40,668 bases of DNA from contig JAHHGY010000033.1 of the NCBI GenBank assembly GCA_019359635.1, positions 1-40,668 on the forward strand, in the 5' to 3' direction. A program made the translations under genes and the position numbers. The notes beneath the pieces were generated by a model, which saw only the letters and a program-made list of their open reading frames with translations, made no database searches and was not told where the DNA came from. This document shows positions 25,745 through 34,258 of this stretch, one piece after another (the first letter of the stretch is position 1; the number at the start of each line of letters is the position of its first letter). This stretch comes from Chroococcus sp. CMT-3BRIN-NPC107 (GTDB lineage: Bacteria > Cyanobacteriota > Cyanobacteriia > Cyanobacteriales > Chroococcidiopsidaceae).

Positions 25745-28700
25745 ATGAATAGCGACCAAATTGGAGAAAATTCTGCTTTTTTGCTACCGAAATTAAAACC
25801 AAATACTGATTTAAAATCTAGTTCGGCTGGACAATGGGATATTAGAAAGTCTGTAGAGTTTCAAAATGTTGCTAAAAGCTTAGATTTTAGTACTGGCGGT
25901 GAAGACGTTAAAAGTGTAAGTTCTATTCCTAATATGTGGGCGCGTCCCCTCTCAATGGAAATGGCATTACATACTCATGACTACCCTATTCGCCGCCAAA
26001 TGATCGAACAATGGCAAGGAATGTTAGCCGCTTTAGCTTTAGCCGAAGTGCGGGGATTTGATATTAAAACTAAGTTATTAGAATTAGGTAACTTAAATCA
26101 ATTTGACGATTTTGCTCGTTCTTTAGTAGAACTTTTGCCATCTCCGGTAAACTGTTTGTATAGCCTTAATGGTAAACATCCTTGGCAAGACATTTATGTG
26201 TTTTTATGGCAAGGTAAGGCTGTGGGAATGACCTCCCCTAGTACCTTAATTTGTCCTTCCGAAGAAGGCGACTGGACGAGCTTGCCTTGGTGGAGTAATG
26301 GTAATTTAGGTTCTCCCATCAAATTTCTTAATCATGATGAAAAAAACCAATTAAGCTTATGGCTAGAGAAGTTGCGGCGAGAATTATACAATCATGGCGG
26401 CAATCGCAGCCCTGTAAACACAATTGCTGGACTAATAATAGAGTTTCAAAATAACTTAAAAAATAATATTTCTAGTTTGACAGATGTACCAGAAGAAACA
26501 TTAAAATCTGTTTCTAGTATTAATCCGCAATTTTTTGGAGATGAGCTTAATAGAGGAGTATTAAAAGCTTTAAACACACCACTTAAAGCCCAGCCAAAAC
26601 CCTCAAGCGTCCGCTTAGTTCCTAGCTTACAAAAACAAAATGTAAAAGACTTATTAATTATTGATCCAGATATTGATAAAAAGTGGAATCAGCCGCCTCA
26701 AAATATTTGGATACACGATACAACTAATTTAACTAGCTTAAATTTAGATGCTTTACGCAAAAGACAACTAATTTGGGATGTGCGCTGGGTAGAAGCTCAA
26801 AATTTGTTGATGCCAGACTTTTATTTTATTGCTCAAGAAAATGCTTTTCCTGGCTGTTTGCTTCCGGCTGGCTGTCAATTGCTTAGTTATAACGGACAGC
26901 GCATTACACCCTTAATTCCGATTAATCCAATCTTATTAGAATACTTTACGCCAGAAGATTTAGTAAGAAAAATTAGTATTGAGTCTATTAATGGCAATAC
27001 TGGAGTACGGATAGTTTTAGATTTACCACTTTATGGATTAAATGAAGGGCAATCTACACAGAATTATCGTTTAGTTCGCGAATATCCAATTAGTGAAGAA
27101 AATGTACTGTCAGAAGTTCCTGTATTAGAGTTATGGCCCAATTTCAAAGCAGATAATTGGCAAGAATATTATGCTTTTTACTACGATGGGGAATATGGCG
27201 ATGATACTTTTCAAGTACAGCTACCAGAGGCGGCGGAACCTCACCCTTTTAATGATGGTAGAGGGATTTATCAAATTGCCCGACTGACAGAGTTTCCGGC
27301 TTATATTAGCTGTCATAATAGCTTGAGAAATCAGCTAGGCTTGATGCTGCTCAAAACTCCCCAGCAAGTCGGCAAAACTCACGCTAGTGATTGGACGGTT
27401 GGGGTAGATTTTGGTACGTCTTTTACCAATGTATACGTCAACCGAGATGGTGTAGTGACAAGGTTAAGCTTAGAGTCGCTGCACCTAATGGTAACAGAGA
27501 GCGATGCTGATGCGCGCGATCGCGTGATGATTAATTATTTTATTCCCACCGAGCCACCATTTCCTTTATCTAGCGTATTAACAACTAAAAAAAGTTCAAG
27601 AAAAAGCGAGGAACAAACTAGACAAGTTTTGGATGGCAGAATTTATATCCCAAAAGATAGTTCTACATTTAAGCCGGATGAAGAAGGAATTAAAACTTAT
27701 TTAAAATGGTCAACTGAAAACTTAAATTTCAATCGATTATTTTTAAAGAACTTAGCATTACAAATTACCGCCGTAGCTGCTAAAAATGATGTGAAAAAAA
27801 TTCAGTGGTCATTGTCTTATCCTTCAGCTTTTGCTAAAAGCGATAAAAATAGATATGCCAAAACTTGGCAAGATATAACTAAAGAAGTTCAAGCCAAAAC
27901 CGGAATAGAGCAAAGCTGTCCAGAAGCGGTTAGTCTTGACTTTTATCGAACAGAAAGTTTAGCAGTTGCTCAATACTTTGCTGATAAAGAAGGATTTAAT
28001 TTAGTTAATAGCACCTGTATAGATATGGGTGGCGGCAGTTCAGACATTTCAATTTGGGAAGAAAACAATCTCGTTCATCAATGCTCAGTACAGTTAGCAG
28101 GAAAAGATTTGTTTGCTCAATTTTTAGAATTAAATCCTAAGTTTTTGAAACGTCATTTTGATGTTGATATATCACAATGGCAAAACTTAAAAGGTGCAAA
28201 ATTTTCGGCTAAATTAGATGTTTTACTACGTCAAAAAGGTGACTACTGGCTCAATCATCAACGCGATTTAGTTGCAGAAGACAAAGAGTTTCAAGAACTT
28301 ATCCAACTGACCGCTTTAGGCACTGCCGGACTTTATTATTATCTAGGTATCCTTTTGCGAGTTTTGCATACTGAAGGGAAATATAACACGAGTAAAATTA
28401 CCCCAGTTTATTTAGGCGGTAATGGCTCTCGTTTCTTACATTGGTTAGCCGAAGGAGGACATTTTAATCGTAGTTCTGAAGCTAATGAACTGTTTAGTAA
28501 AATTATGAGCTTGGCATCAAAATTTGAAAACACTCATGAATATACCTTATTAAGTTCTGCTCCCAAAGATGAAGTAGCTTGCGGGTTAGTATTAAGTGAA
28601 AGTAAGCTTGCTGGATTGACAAAAAAAGATGATTTAGTTTTAATTGCTGGCGAAGTGTGTATGATTAATGGCGAGCCGATAGACTGGAACTCTCGGCTAA

Positions 28701-29068
28701 CTATAAAAGCAAATGAAATCGATGATTTTGTTATAGAAGCTAAAATTGAAAGCTTTTCTATACCAGAAGAACTAAAACAATTACCTAAATTTATGTATGC
28801 TTTTCATGCTGCTTTACGAGTGCTGCAAATTGAAAGCATCAAGCCTATAGAAGGCTACAAAATCTTAAAAGAATACTCGGTGGAGCAAGACAGGCTAGAA
28901 AATCAAAAGTTATGGAGCGATACTAGCAAAGAATTGACGGCAACTCTGCTAAAAATACGGGGTAATGCCGATGATATCCGTATCGAACCACCCTTTATTT
29001 TGGCACTAAAAGCGTTATTAACTGTACTAGGTAAAAGGTGGGCAGAAAAATGGAAAAACAGAGTTTAA
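25745..29068 (+). CDS. Giant protein with C-terminal actin/Hsp70-like ATPase domain
   Basis: An 1107-residue soluble protein. Residues 1 to about 545 form a region I cannot assign, with several Trp-rich strands (IYVFLWQGKAVG, IWDVRWVEAQNLL, ENAFPGCLLPAGCQLLSY). From about 548 a complete actin-fold ATPase follows: phosphate-1 loop VGVDFGTSFTNVYV with D555, connecting segment FYRTESLAVAQYFAD, phosphate-2 loop CIDMGGGSSDISIW with D760, and adenosine loop VYLGGNGSRFLHWL with G891-G894. The last 170 residues are helical. Such a long N-terminal module on an actin-fold ATPase is unusual. It follows the tubulin-like gene, and the next gene begins inside its last codons. Confidence 0.8.
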   Translation: MNSDQIGENSAFLLPKLKPNTDLKSSSAGQWDIRKSVEFQNVAKSLDFSTGGEDVKSVSSIPNMWARPLSMEMALHTHDYPIRRQMIEQWQGMLAALALAEVRGFDIKTKLLELGNLNQFDDFARSLVELLPSPVNCLYSLNGKHPWQDIYVFLWQGKAVGMTSPSTLICPSEEGDWTSLPWWSNGNLGSPIKFLNHDEKNQLSLWLEKLRRELYNHGGNRSPVNTIAGLIIEFQNNLKNNISSLTDVPEETLKSVSSINPQFFGDELNRGVLKALNTPLKAQPKPSSVRLVPSLQKQNVKDLLIIDPDIDKKWNQPPQNIWIHDTTNLTSLNLDALRKRQLIWDVRWVEAQNLLMPDFYFIAQENAFPGCLLPAGCQLLSYNGQRITPLIPINPILLEYFTPEDLVRKISIESINGNTGVRIVLDLPLYGLNEGQSTQNYRLVREYPISEENVLSEVPVLELWPNFKADNWQEYYAFYYDGEYGDDTFQVQLPEAAEPHPFNDGRGIYQIARLTEFPAYISCHNSLRNQLGLMLLKTPQQVGKTHASDWTVGVDFGTSFTNVYVNRDGVVTRLSLESLHLMVTESDADARDRVMINYFIPTEPPFPLSSVLTTKKSSRKSEEQTRQVLDGRIYIPKDSSTFKPDEEGIKTYLKWSTENLNFNRLFLKNLALQITAVAAKNDVKKIQWSLSYPSAFAKSDKNRYAKTWQDITKEVQAKTGIEQSCPEAVSLDFYRTESLAVAQYFADKEGFNLVNSTCIDMGGGSSDISIWEENNLVHQCSVQLAGKDLFAQFLELNPKFLKRHFDVDISQWQNLKGAKFSAKLDVLLRQKGDYWLNHQRDLVAEDKEFQELIQLTALGTAGLYYYLGILLRVLHTEGKYNTSKITPVYLGGNGSRFLHWLAEGGHFNRSSEANELFSKIMSLASKFENTHEYTLLSSAPKDEVACGLVLSESKLAGLTKKDDLVLIAGEVCMINGEPIDWNSRLTIKANEIDDFVIEAKIESFSIPEELKQLPKFMYAFHAALRVLQIESIKPIEGYKILKEYSVEQDRLENQKLWSDTSKELTATLLKIRGNADDIRIEPPFILALKALLTVLGKRWAEKWKNRV

Positions 29069-30060
29069 TAAAGTATTATTGTGCTTCATTTTTAGTGCTA
29101 GTTTTATCATCTGGCTCTAATACTGCTATAGCTCAAGCTCAATCTCCATTCCTAACTCCTACTCCTGCGAATAAATCAGCTACAACCAAGTCCCCTACAA
29201 CGACACAAAGCAGAGAAATCTCAAAAGCAGAGTCTGATAATAGTATGTGGATTCTCTTAACAGTATCTATACTTGCATTAATAGCTAGTGGAGGTGCGAT
29301 CGCATTATCAATTCTTAAAAACAAAGATATTGACTCTACTAAAAGTTTAATTGAAAAGTACGACCATAAACTTAAGTCCCTGGAAAATAAATATACGGAG
29401 CTATTAACGTCTCAGACAAACTTATTATCTAATCAACAACGGGAATCAATTAGTATTAGTTCTGCGACTTCTCAAAACAGTATTTATTTAGAAGCAACGA
29501 TTGAGCGTCTTTCCGAACGCATAAGCGAACTTGAAAACAAGTCAGAAGTAGCCCAAAATAGTCTTCAGTCAATTAATCATTCCAAAAGTCATTCTTACAA
29601 CTTAGAACCGGATTTTAATCCTTTCAACCTACCTGTAAATTTATCTAAGTCTGGTGGTATTCAAAACTTAGAAAACTTAGCATATATTGAATTAGTAAAT
29701 ACTTATAACTCTAATCCAAAACTCTTAGAACAAAAAGCAATCAGAGTTTCCGAACCTACAGATAGTATTGCTAGGCGACACACGGATAGTAGCCAAAAAA
29801 TAGTTTTAGAAAAAGCCAATAACTCTAATTACTGGGTGATACACGATGATGGATGTGTAGATTGCTGGTTACTACCAAAAAGCAAACTGAGAATCGATCA
29901 ATTTAGATACGAAACAACTAAAGCTTTATTTGAATGTAACGGCTACCACCCAGAATACTCGACCTTTAAGCTAGTAAAACCTGCTAAAGTTATTCCTCTC
30001 TCTGCTGATGAACAAACGTGGCAACTTGAAGAACCAGGTATACTTGAATTTAGTGTATAG
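29050..30060 (+). CDS. Membrane-anchored coiled-coil protein with one YWL domain
   Basis: The 336-residue protein has an N-terminal signal-like helix (about 5-28, ending AIAQA), a Thr/Ser/Pro-rich linker and a strong membrane helix (about 66-86). A charged helical stretch with coiled-coil character follows (about 95-165), and the C terminus carries one copy of a domain shared with the next two proteins (about 212-336). Its core reads NYWVIHDDG, CWLLPKSKLRIDQFRYETTK, ALFECNGYHPEY and LVKPAKV. ATG 29050 is preferred over GTG 29038. It starts 19 bases inside the actin-like gene, which suggests coupled translation. Function unknown. Confidence 0.75.
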   Translation: MEKQSLIKYYCASFLVLVLSSGSNTAIAQAQSPFLTPTPANKSATTKSPTTTQSREISKAESDNSMWILLTVSILALIASGGAIALSILKNKDIDSTKSLIEKYDHKLKSLENKYTELLTSQTNLLSNQQRESISISSATSQNSIYLEATIERLSERISELENKSEVAQNSLQSINHSKSHSYNLEPDFNPFNLPVNLSKSGGIQNLENLAYIELVNTYNSNPKLLEQKAIRVSEPTDSIARRHTDSSQKIVLEKANNSNYWVIHDDGCVDCWLLPKSKLRIDQFRYETTKALFECNGYHPEYSTFKLVKPAKVIPLSADEQTWQLEEPGILEFSV

Positions 30061-30128
30061 ACTTGAACGTACTGACTATATAAATAAAAAACTTTATAAA
30101 GAATTACGAATTAAATAATCTATAAACC

Positions 30129-30989
30129 ATGTCATTGAAGGAACAAGAATTAGTTGAAGTTTATAATAAAGCTCCAAGTTCTTTACTTAGTAAAGTTGTA
30201 AAAGTTTCGGTTAAGCAAGAGAGTATTACAGCAATCAATAATAGTTCAATTATATTAGCGAATATTGGTAATGGTAATTATTGGCTTATTTATGACGCAG
30301 ATATCAACTATTGGCTAATACCAAAAGCTAACTTAAAAATTGAGCAATATAGGTATGAAACAGTCAAGTTATTGTTTGACTGTAATAATTATGAACCAGA
30401 ATATCGGAGCTTTGAATTAGATAAGCCTGCTCAGGTATCAATACTTGCTAATAAGTGCGAATGGAAGTTGGAGAAGCGGGGTATATTGAAGTTTATTAAT
30501 CCCTTGAAAACTACAGTTACTCAAGAAAAGAGCAACTTTGCAAATCAAGCTGTTGGCGTAGTAAACAGTAATATTAGTCTACCACCGCAGATATTAGTTT
30601 ATGCTGAGTTGTTAGATATTTATAAGAATAATCCGAAACTTTTAGAAAAAAATGCTATTAAAGTATTAGAAACTACAAATAGCATTCGTAGAAAACGTGC
30701 TGGTATTAGTCAGCGAGTAGTTTTAGAGCAAGCTACTAAATCTAATTATTGGATTATATATGATAATACAGAAAAAACTTGCTGGTTATTTTTCAAAAAC
30801 AATATGAGAATTAGCCAGCATAGATATCAACATATTCAAGCTTTGTTTGAGTGCTGGGATTATCAACCAGACTACTACAGCTTTGAGCTAGTAAAACCTG
30901 CTAAACTGATTTCCTTAGCTACAGAGAAGCCAAAATGGATAGTTGAAGAACTAGGTATACTTAAATTTATTAATAAAAACTTTTTATAA
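30129..30989 (+). CDS. Protein with two YWL domains
   Basis: The 286-residue protein consists almost entirely of two copies of the roughly 120-residue domain, at about 5-123 and 155-283, joined by a polar linker. Copy 1 has NYWLIYDADINYWLIPKANL and then KIEQYRYETVKLLFDCN; copy 2 has NYWIIYDNT and HRYQHIQALFECWDYQPDY with ELVKPAKL. No signal peptide or membrane segment is visible, so it is probably cytoplasmic. Copy 2 resembles the single domain of the preceding protein, and copy 1 resembles copy 1 of the next protein. It lies 68 bases after the preceding gene and 2 bases before the next. Confidence 0.75.
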   Translation: MSLKEQELVEVYNKAPSSLLSKVVKVSVKQESITAINNSSIILANIGNGNYWLIYDADINYWLIPKANLKIEQYRYETVKLLFDCNNYEPEYRSFELDKPAQVSILANKCEWKLEKRGILKFINPLKTTVTQEKSNFANQAVGVVNSNISLPPQILVYAELLDIYKNNPKLLEKNAIKVLETTNSIRRKRAGISQRVVLEQATKSNYWIIYDNTEKTCWLFFKNNMRISQHRYQHIQALFECWDYQPDYYSFELVKPAKLISLATEKPKWIVEELGILKFINKNFL

Positions 30990-31533
30990 CTATGACCTGG
31001 TTTAGTTGGTTGCTACTAATTTTATGTATAGCTTTATATTTAAGAGTTCTCAAGCTTACTCAAAAAAATAAAAAAATTAGGGAAGTTGAGTATTTGTTAG
31101 AAAATCAACGTCATACTATTCTTGACTTGTACGAGCAACTGCAAAAACACCATAACTTAGTAGAAGATTTAACTTATCAATTAAATCAAAAAAGCCTCAG
31201 TAGAAAGAAGTATTCGCCGCGAAAGCTACCAAAAATTCCTGATGAATCTAACGAAAATATTACTATTAGTACCGTTATTTTACAAGAGCAAGAAGTAATT
31301 GAAATTTATAATAGCGAACCAAATTCACTACTGAGCGGTGCAGTGAAAGTTTCTGTTAAGCCTGAAAGTATCATAAACATAAATAGCAATCAGCCGATAA
31401 TACTTGCAAGTATCGGTAACGGTAATTATTGTTTAGTTCACGAGTTAGATATCAGCTACTGGCTGCTCCCAAAAGCCAACTTAAAAATCGATCAATATAG
31501 GTACGAAACAGTTAAGTTATTATTTGAATGCAA
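30321..31533 (+). repeat. Duplicated YWL-domain DNA (copies at 30321 and 31469)
   Basis: The 60 bases at 30321-30380 match 31469-31528 at 53 positions by direct comparison, in the same reading frame. Five of the seven differences are synonymous and the other two are Glu/Asp exchanges. This marks a duplication between domain copy 1 of the two adjacent proteins that has been held under protein-level constraint. The coordinates span both copies and the DNA between them. Confidence 0.8.
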
Positions 31534-32002
31534 TGAATACGAATTAGAATTTGATGATTATCGGTTAGATAAACCAGCAAAAGTATCGATGTTACCTAAC
31601 GAACGAGAATGGAAACTTGAGGAACGAGGTGTATTGAGGTTTGTGAACTCTTTGTATGAGGAGCTTGTCGATCTTTATAATAAGAATTTAGAGGTGCTAA
31701 GTGGTTATGTTGTTACTAAAGTTTCTCCGTTTATTAATAACCAGCAAGTCGTTTTAAAAAAATCAGTTAGTTATGACTATTTAGTTGTCGATGGAGAAGA
31801 CCAAAATTATTGGTTAGTACCGAAAGAAGAACTAGAAATTAATTTTTTAAAATATAAAGAAATTCAAAATATATTTGATTGCGACGGCTATCAAGAAAAT
31901 TATTCAAGTTTTATTCTTGCCAAGCCTGCCAAAGTATCGGCTACTTTAGAACAAATACATTGGCAGTTGGAAGAACGAGGTAAAATTAGATTTGTACAAT
32001 AA
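30992..32002 (+). CDS. Membrane-anchored protein with two YWL domains
   Basis: The 336-residue protein begins with a membrane helix (WFSWLLLILCIALYL, about 3-17) and continues through a charged helical segment with coiled-coil character (about 20-70) and a basic linker. Two domain copies follow at about 97-217 and 221-336. Copy 1 carries SYWLLPKANLKIDQYRYETV and copy 2 the diverged NYWLVPKEELEINFLKY. With a short N-terminal side and basic residues after the helix, the domains probably face the cytoplasm. Last gene of the run; its stop abuts the convergent hisS stop with no spacer. Confidence 0.75.
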   Translation: MTWFSWLLLILCIALYLRVLKLTQKNKKIREVEYLLENQRHTILDLYEQLQKHHNLVEDLTYQLNQKSLSRKKYSPRKLPKIPDESNENITISTVILQEQEVIEIYNSEPNSLLSGAVKVSVKPESIININSNQPIILASIGNGNYCLVHELDISYWLLPKANLKIDQYRYETVKLLFECNEYELEFDDYRLDKPAKVSMLPNEREWKLEERGVLRFVNSLYEELVDLYNKNLEVLSGYVVTKVSPFINNQQVVLKKSVSYDYLVVDGEDQNYWLVPKEELEINFLKYKEIQNIFDCDGYQENYSSFILAKPAKVSATLEQIHWQLEERGKIRFVQ

Positions 32003-33286
32003 TTAACTTTTATGGCTATCAAGTTGGCTCTGCAACTCGCCTACACTTGCAAGTAAATCGGCTTGAGAGGTTGCAGTTTGTTCTTTTGATGCCATCCACT
32101 TGAGTTGAAGAGTGAAAGTTGCAGCTTCTTCTTCTCCTATAATTAAACACGCGATCGCACCACTACGATTGGCGCGCGCAAATTGCTTTTTAAACCCGCT
32201 TCCACTTAAATCTAATTCCACACTAAACCCTGATTGACGTAGCTTTTGCGCTAATTTGAGGGCTTGAGCTTCCGCTTCATCGCCTTTAGAAACTACATAA
32301 AAATCTATTACTGGCGCTGGTAATGGTTGCAGTTGTTGCAGCAAGATAGTCAAGCGCTCTAAACCCATCGCCCAACCTACCGCCGGAGTTTCTGCGCCTC
32401 CTAGTTGCTTTACTAATCCATCATACCGACCACCACCACAAACCGTTGCTTGCGCCCCTAAGTCTTCGGATATGATTTCAAAAGCGGTGTGAGTGTAATA
32501 GTCTAAACCCCTAACTAAGCGCGGATTTACCTTGTAAGCAATATCTAAACTTGTCAGCAACTTTTGTACTTGCTCGAAGTTAGCTAACGAATACCCACCC
32601 AGATATTTTAAAATACTCGGCGCATCTTGAGCTATTACTTGGGTACGTTTGTCTTTACTATCGAGTATGCGTAATGGATTGCGAGTTAAACGCTCCTTTG
32701 AATCTGCGTCTAATTCGTCTTTGTAGGGAGTAAAGTAGTCAACCAATGCTTGGCGATAGTTTTGTCTATCTTCAGTATTGCCTACAGAATTGATATCTAA
32801 GTAGAGATTTTTTAAACCCAAAGTCTGTAAAATGTCGGTAGCGATCGCAATTACCTCTACATCGGCTCTAGGATCGGCACTACCCAATACTTCTAACCCT
32901 AACTGGTGAAATTGTCTTTGTCTGCCAGCTTGAGGACGTTCGTAGCGAAACATCGCCCCAGTGTACCATAGGCGCTGTACACCTCCTTGAGCATAGAGGT
33001 TGTTTTGAATATAAGCTCGTACTACTCCGGCTGTACCTTCCGGGCGCAGGGTAATAGAATAATCTTCACTGCGGCTATTAAAAGAATACATCTCTTTCCC
33101 CACAACATCGGTTGCTTCGCCAATTCCACGCTTAAACAACTCTGTTTGTTCAAAAATTGGGGTACGAATTTCTTGATAATTAGCTAATTTGAGAATATTT
33201 CGGGCGCATTCTTCTATTTTCTGCCAGTATTCTATCTCTGTAGGCAATATATCCCGCGTACCCCGTAATGCTTGTATTGCGTCCAT
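32003..33286 (-). CDS. hisS: Histidyl-tRNA synthetase
   Basis: HisS charges tRNA-His. The 427-residue class II synthetase shows RGTRDILPTE near residue 8, motif 2 region TLRPEGTAGVVRAY (about 77-90) and FRYERPQAGRQRQFHQLGLE, and the histidine-specific signature LVRGLDYYTHTAFE (about 258-271). Motif 3 is in GWAMGLERL. The C-terminal anticodon-binding domain is present and the length is usual. Its stop touches that of the convergent YWL-domain gene. panE-like 33293-34258 lies 6 bases upstream, so the two probably share a transcript. Confidence 0.97.
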   Translation of the reverse strand: MDAIQALRGTRDILPTEIEYWQKIEECARNILKLANYQEIRTPIFEQTELFKRGIGEATDVVGKEMYSFNSRSEDYSITLRPEGTAGVVRAYIQNNLYAQGGVQRLWYTGAMFRYERPQAGRQRQFHQLGLEVLGSADPRADVEVIAIATDILQTLGLKNLYLDINSVGNTEDRQNYRQALVDYFTPYKDELDADSKERLTRNPLRILDSKDKRTQVIAQDAPSILKYLGGYSLANFEQVQKLLTSLDIAYKVNPRLVRGLDYYTHTAFEIISEDLGAQATVCGGGRYDGLVKQLGGAETPAVGWAMGLERLTILLQQLQPLPAPVIDFYVVSKGDEAEAQALKLAQKLRQSGFSVELDLSGSGFKKQFARANRSGAIACLIIGEEEAATFTLQLKWMASKEQTATSQADLLASVGELQSQLDSHKS

Positions 33287-33292
33287 AATATT

Positions 33293-34258
33293 TTAGTCTT
33301 TATTCTTGATACGATTTTTGGCATCAAGAAACTTTAGTTGTTGGTAAAGTGTAGCAATTCTCGGTAACTGTATGCCTTTCTCTTGCACCATCCGTAACGG
33401 GTTGCCAAAAATTGCTTCTACTTCTAAAACACGCTTTTCGTCGTAGTCAATTTTCATGCTAGTGCGGTAGGGCTTCATTTTAGCAGTATGATTGAGCATC
33501 TCATCAATAAAACTATCAGAAATCAGGCGATCGCACGTTTTCGCGCCTGTCACTACTTCATTCATCAATTCTTTAATCAAAGCCAAAGTATTAATATCTG
33601 CCATTAGCGCGCTCGTTGTAGCATTCAAAATCACTGAAAGCCCGTTGTAAGGAATATTCCAAACCAATTTTTGCCACCTAGCCAGTAGCAAGTCTGCTGA
33701 CAATTGAATCGGAATTCCCGCCTTTTCAAAGTCAGCGCCAATACTTTGCATTCGCTCGGAAATACCCCCAGGCTGATAATTAGGAGTATATTCGCCTAAT
33801 TTAATTTCCTTGTAGTCTAGATGACGAATATGACCCGCACCCACTTTATTAGAACAAAGAAAGCATAACCCACCCATTACCTGATAATTTCCGACAATTT
33901 GGGCAACTTCTTGCTCAATTCCTAGCCCATTTTGCAAAACCAACACCACCCCGTCATCTTTAACAACTGGAGGCAAAAGTTGAGGTAGTAGATGGTTCTG
34001 CGTTGTTTTGAGTGCTACAACTACCACATCGCATTTAGGCATTGTAGAAGCGCTGTCGTAAGCATGAACCTGGGGCAAAGCAAAGTCATCGCCAGCGGAT
34101 TCAATAACTAAGCCATGCTCCTTAACGCGATCGTAGTCGCTATGGAGCAAGAAATGCACTTCTTTACCCGCCCGTTGCAGACAAGCGCCGTAGTAGCCAC
34201 CCAACGCCCCCGTCCCTAAAATTGCATAAGTTAACTGATTACTGTAAAGGCTTGACAT
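33293..34258 (-). CDS. Ketopantoate reductase-family protein (PanE/ApbA)
   Basis: The 321-residue protein has an N-terminal NAD(P)-binding loop AILGTGALGGYYGACLQ, the PanE substrate-site segment VVVALKTTQNHLLPQLL, and the C-terminal helical domain with KLVWNIPYNGLSVILNA and TSMKIDYDEKRVLEVEAIFG. The reaction would be NADPH-dependent reduction of 2-dehydropantoate to pantoate for CoA synthesis. Several paralogues of unknown substrate exist, so panE itself is not certain. The ATG at 34258 is preferred over an in-frame TTG at 34279. The 5' end overlaps the potassium channel gene by 20 bases, and hisS follows 6 bases after the stop. Confidence 0.88.
   Translation of the reverse strand: MSSLYSNQLTYAILGTGALGGYYGACLQRAGKEVHFLLHSDYDRVKEHGLVIESAGDDFALPQVHAYDSASTMPKCDVVVVALKTTQNHLLPQLLPPVVKDDGVVLVLQNGLGIEQEVAQIVGNYQVMGGLCFLCSNKVGAGHIRHLDYKEIKLGEYTPNYQPGGISERMQSIGADFEKAGIPIQLSADLLLARWQKLVWNIPYNGLSVILNATTSALMADINTLALIKELMNEVVTGAKTCDRLISDSFIDEMLNHTAKMKPYRTSMKIDYDEKRVLEVEAIFGNPLRMVQEKGIQLPRIATLYQQLKFLDAKNRIKNKD

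Noticed and set aside
25745-29068. Reading the 1107-residue protein as an ordinary Hsp70/DnaK
   Set aside because: The ATPase lies at the C terminus, there is no following peptide-binding domain, and no DnaJ or GrpE gene is nearby.
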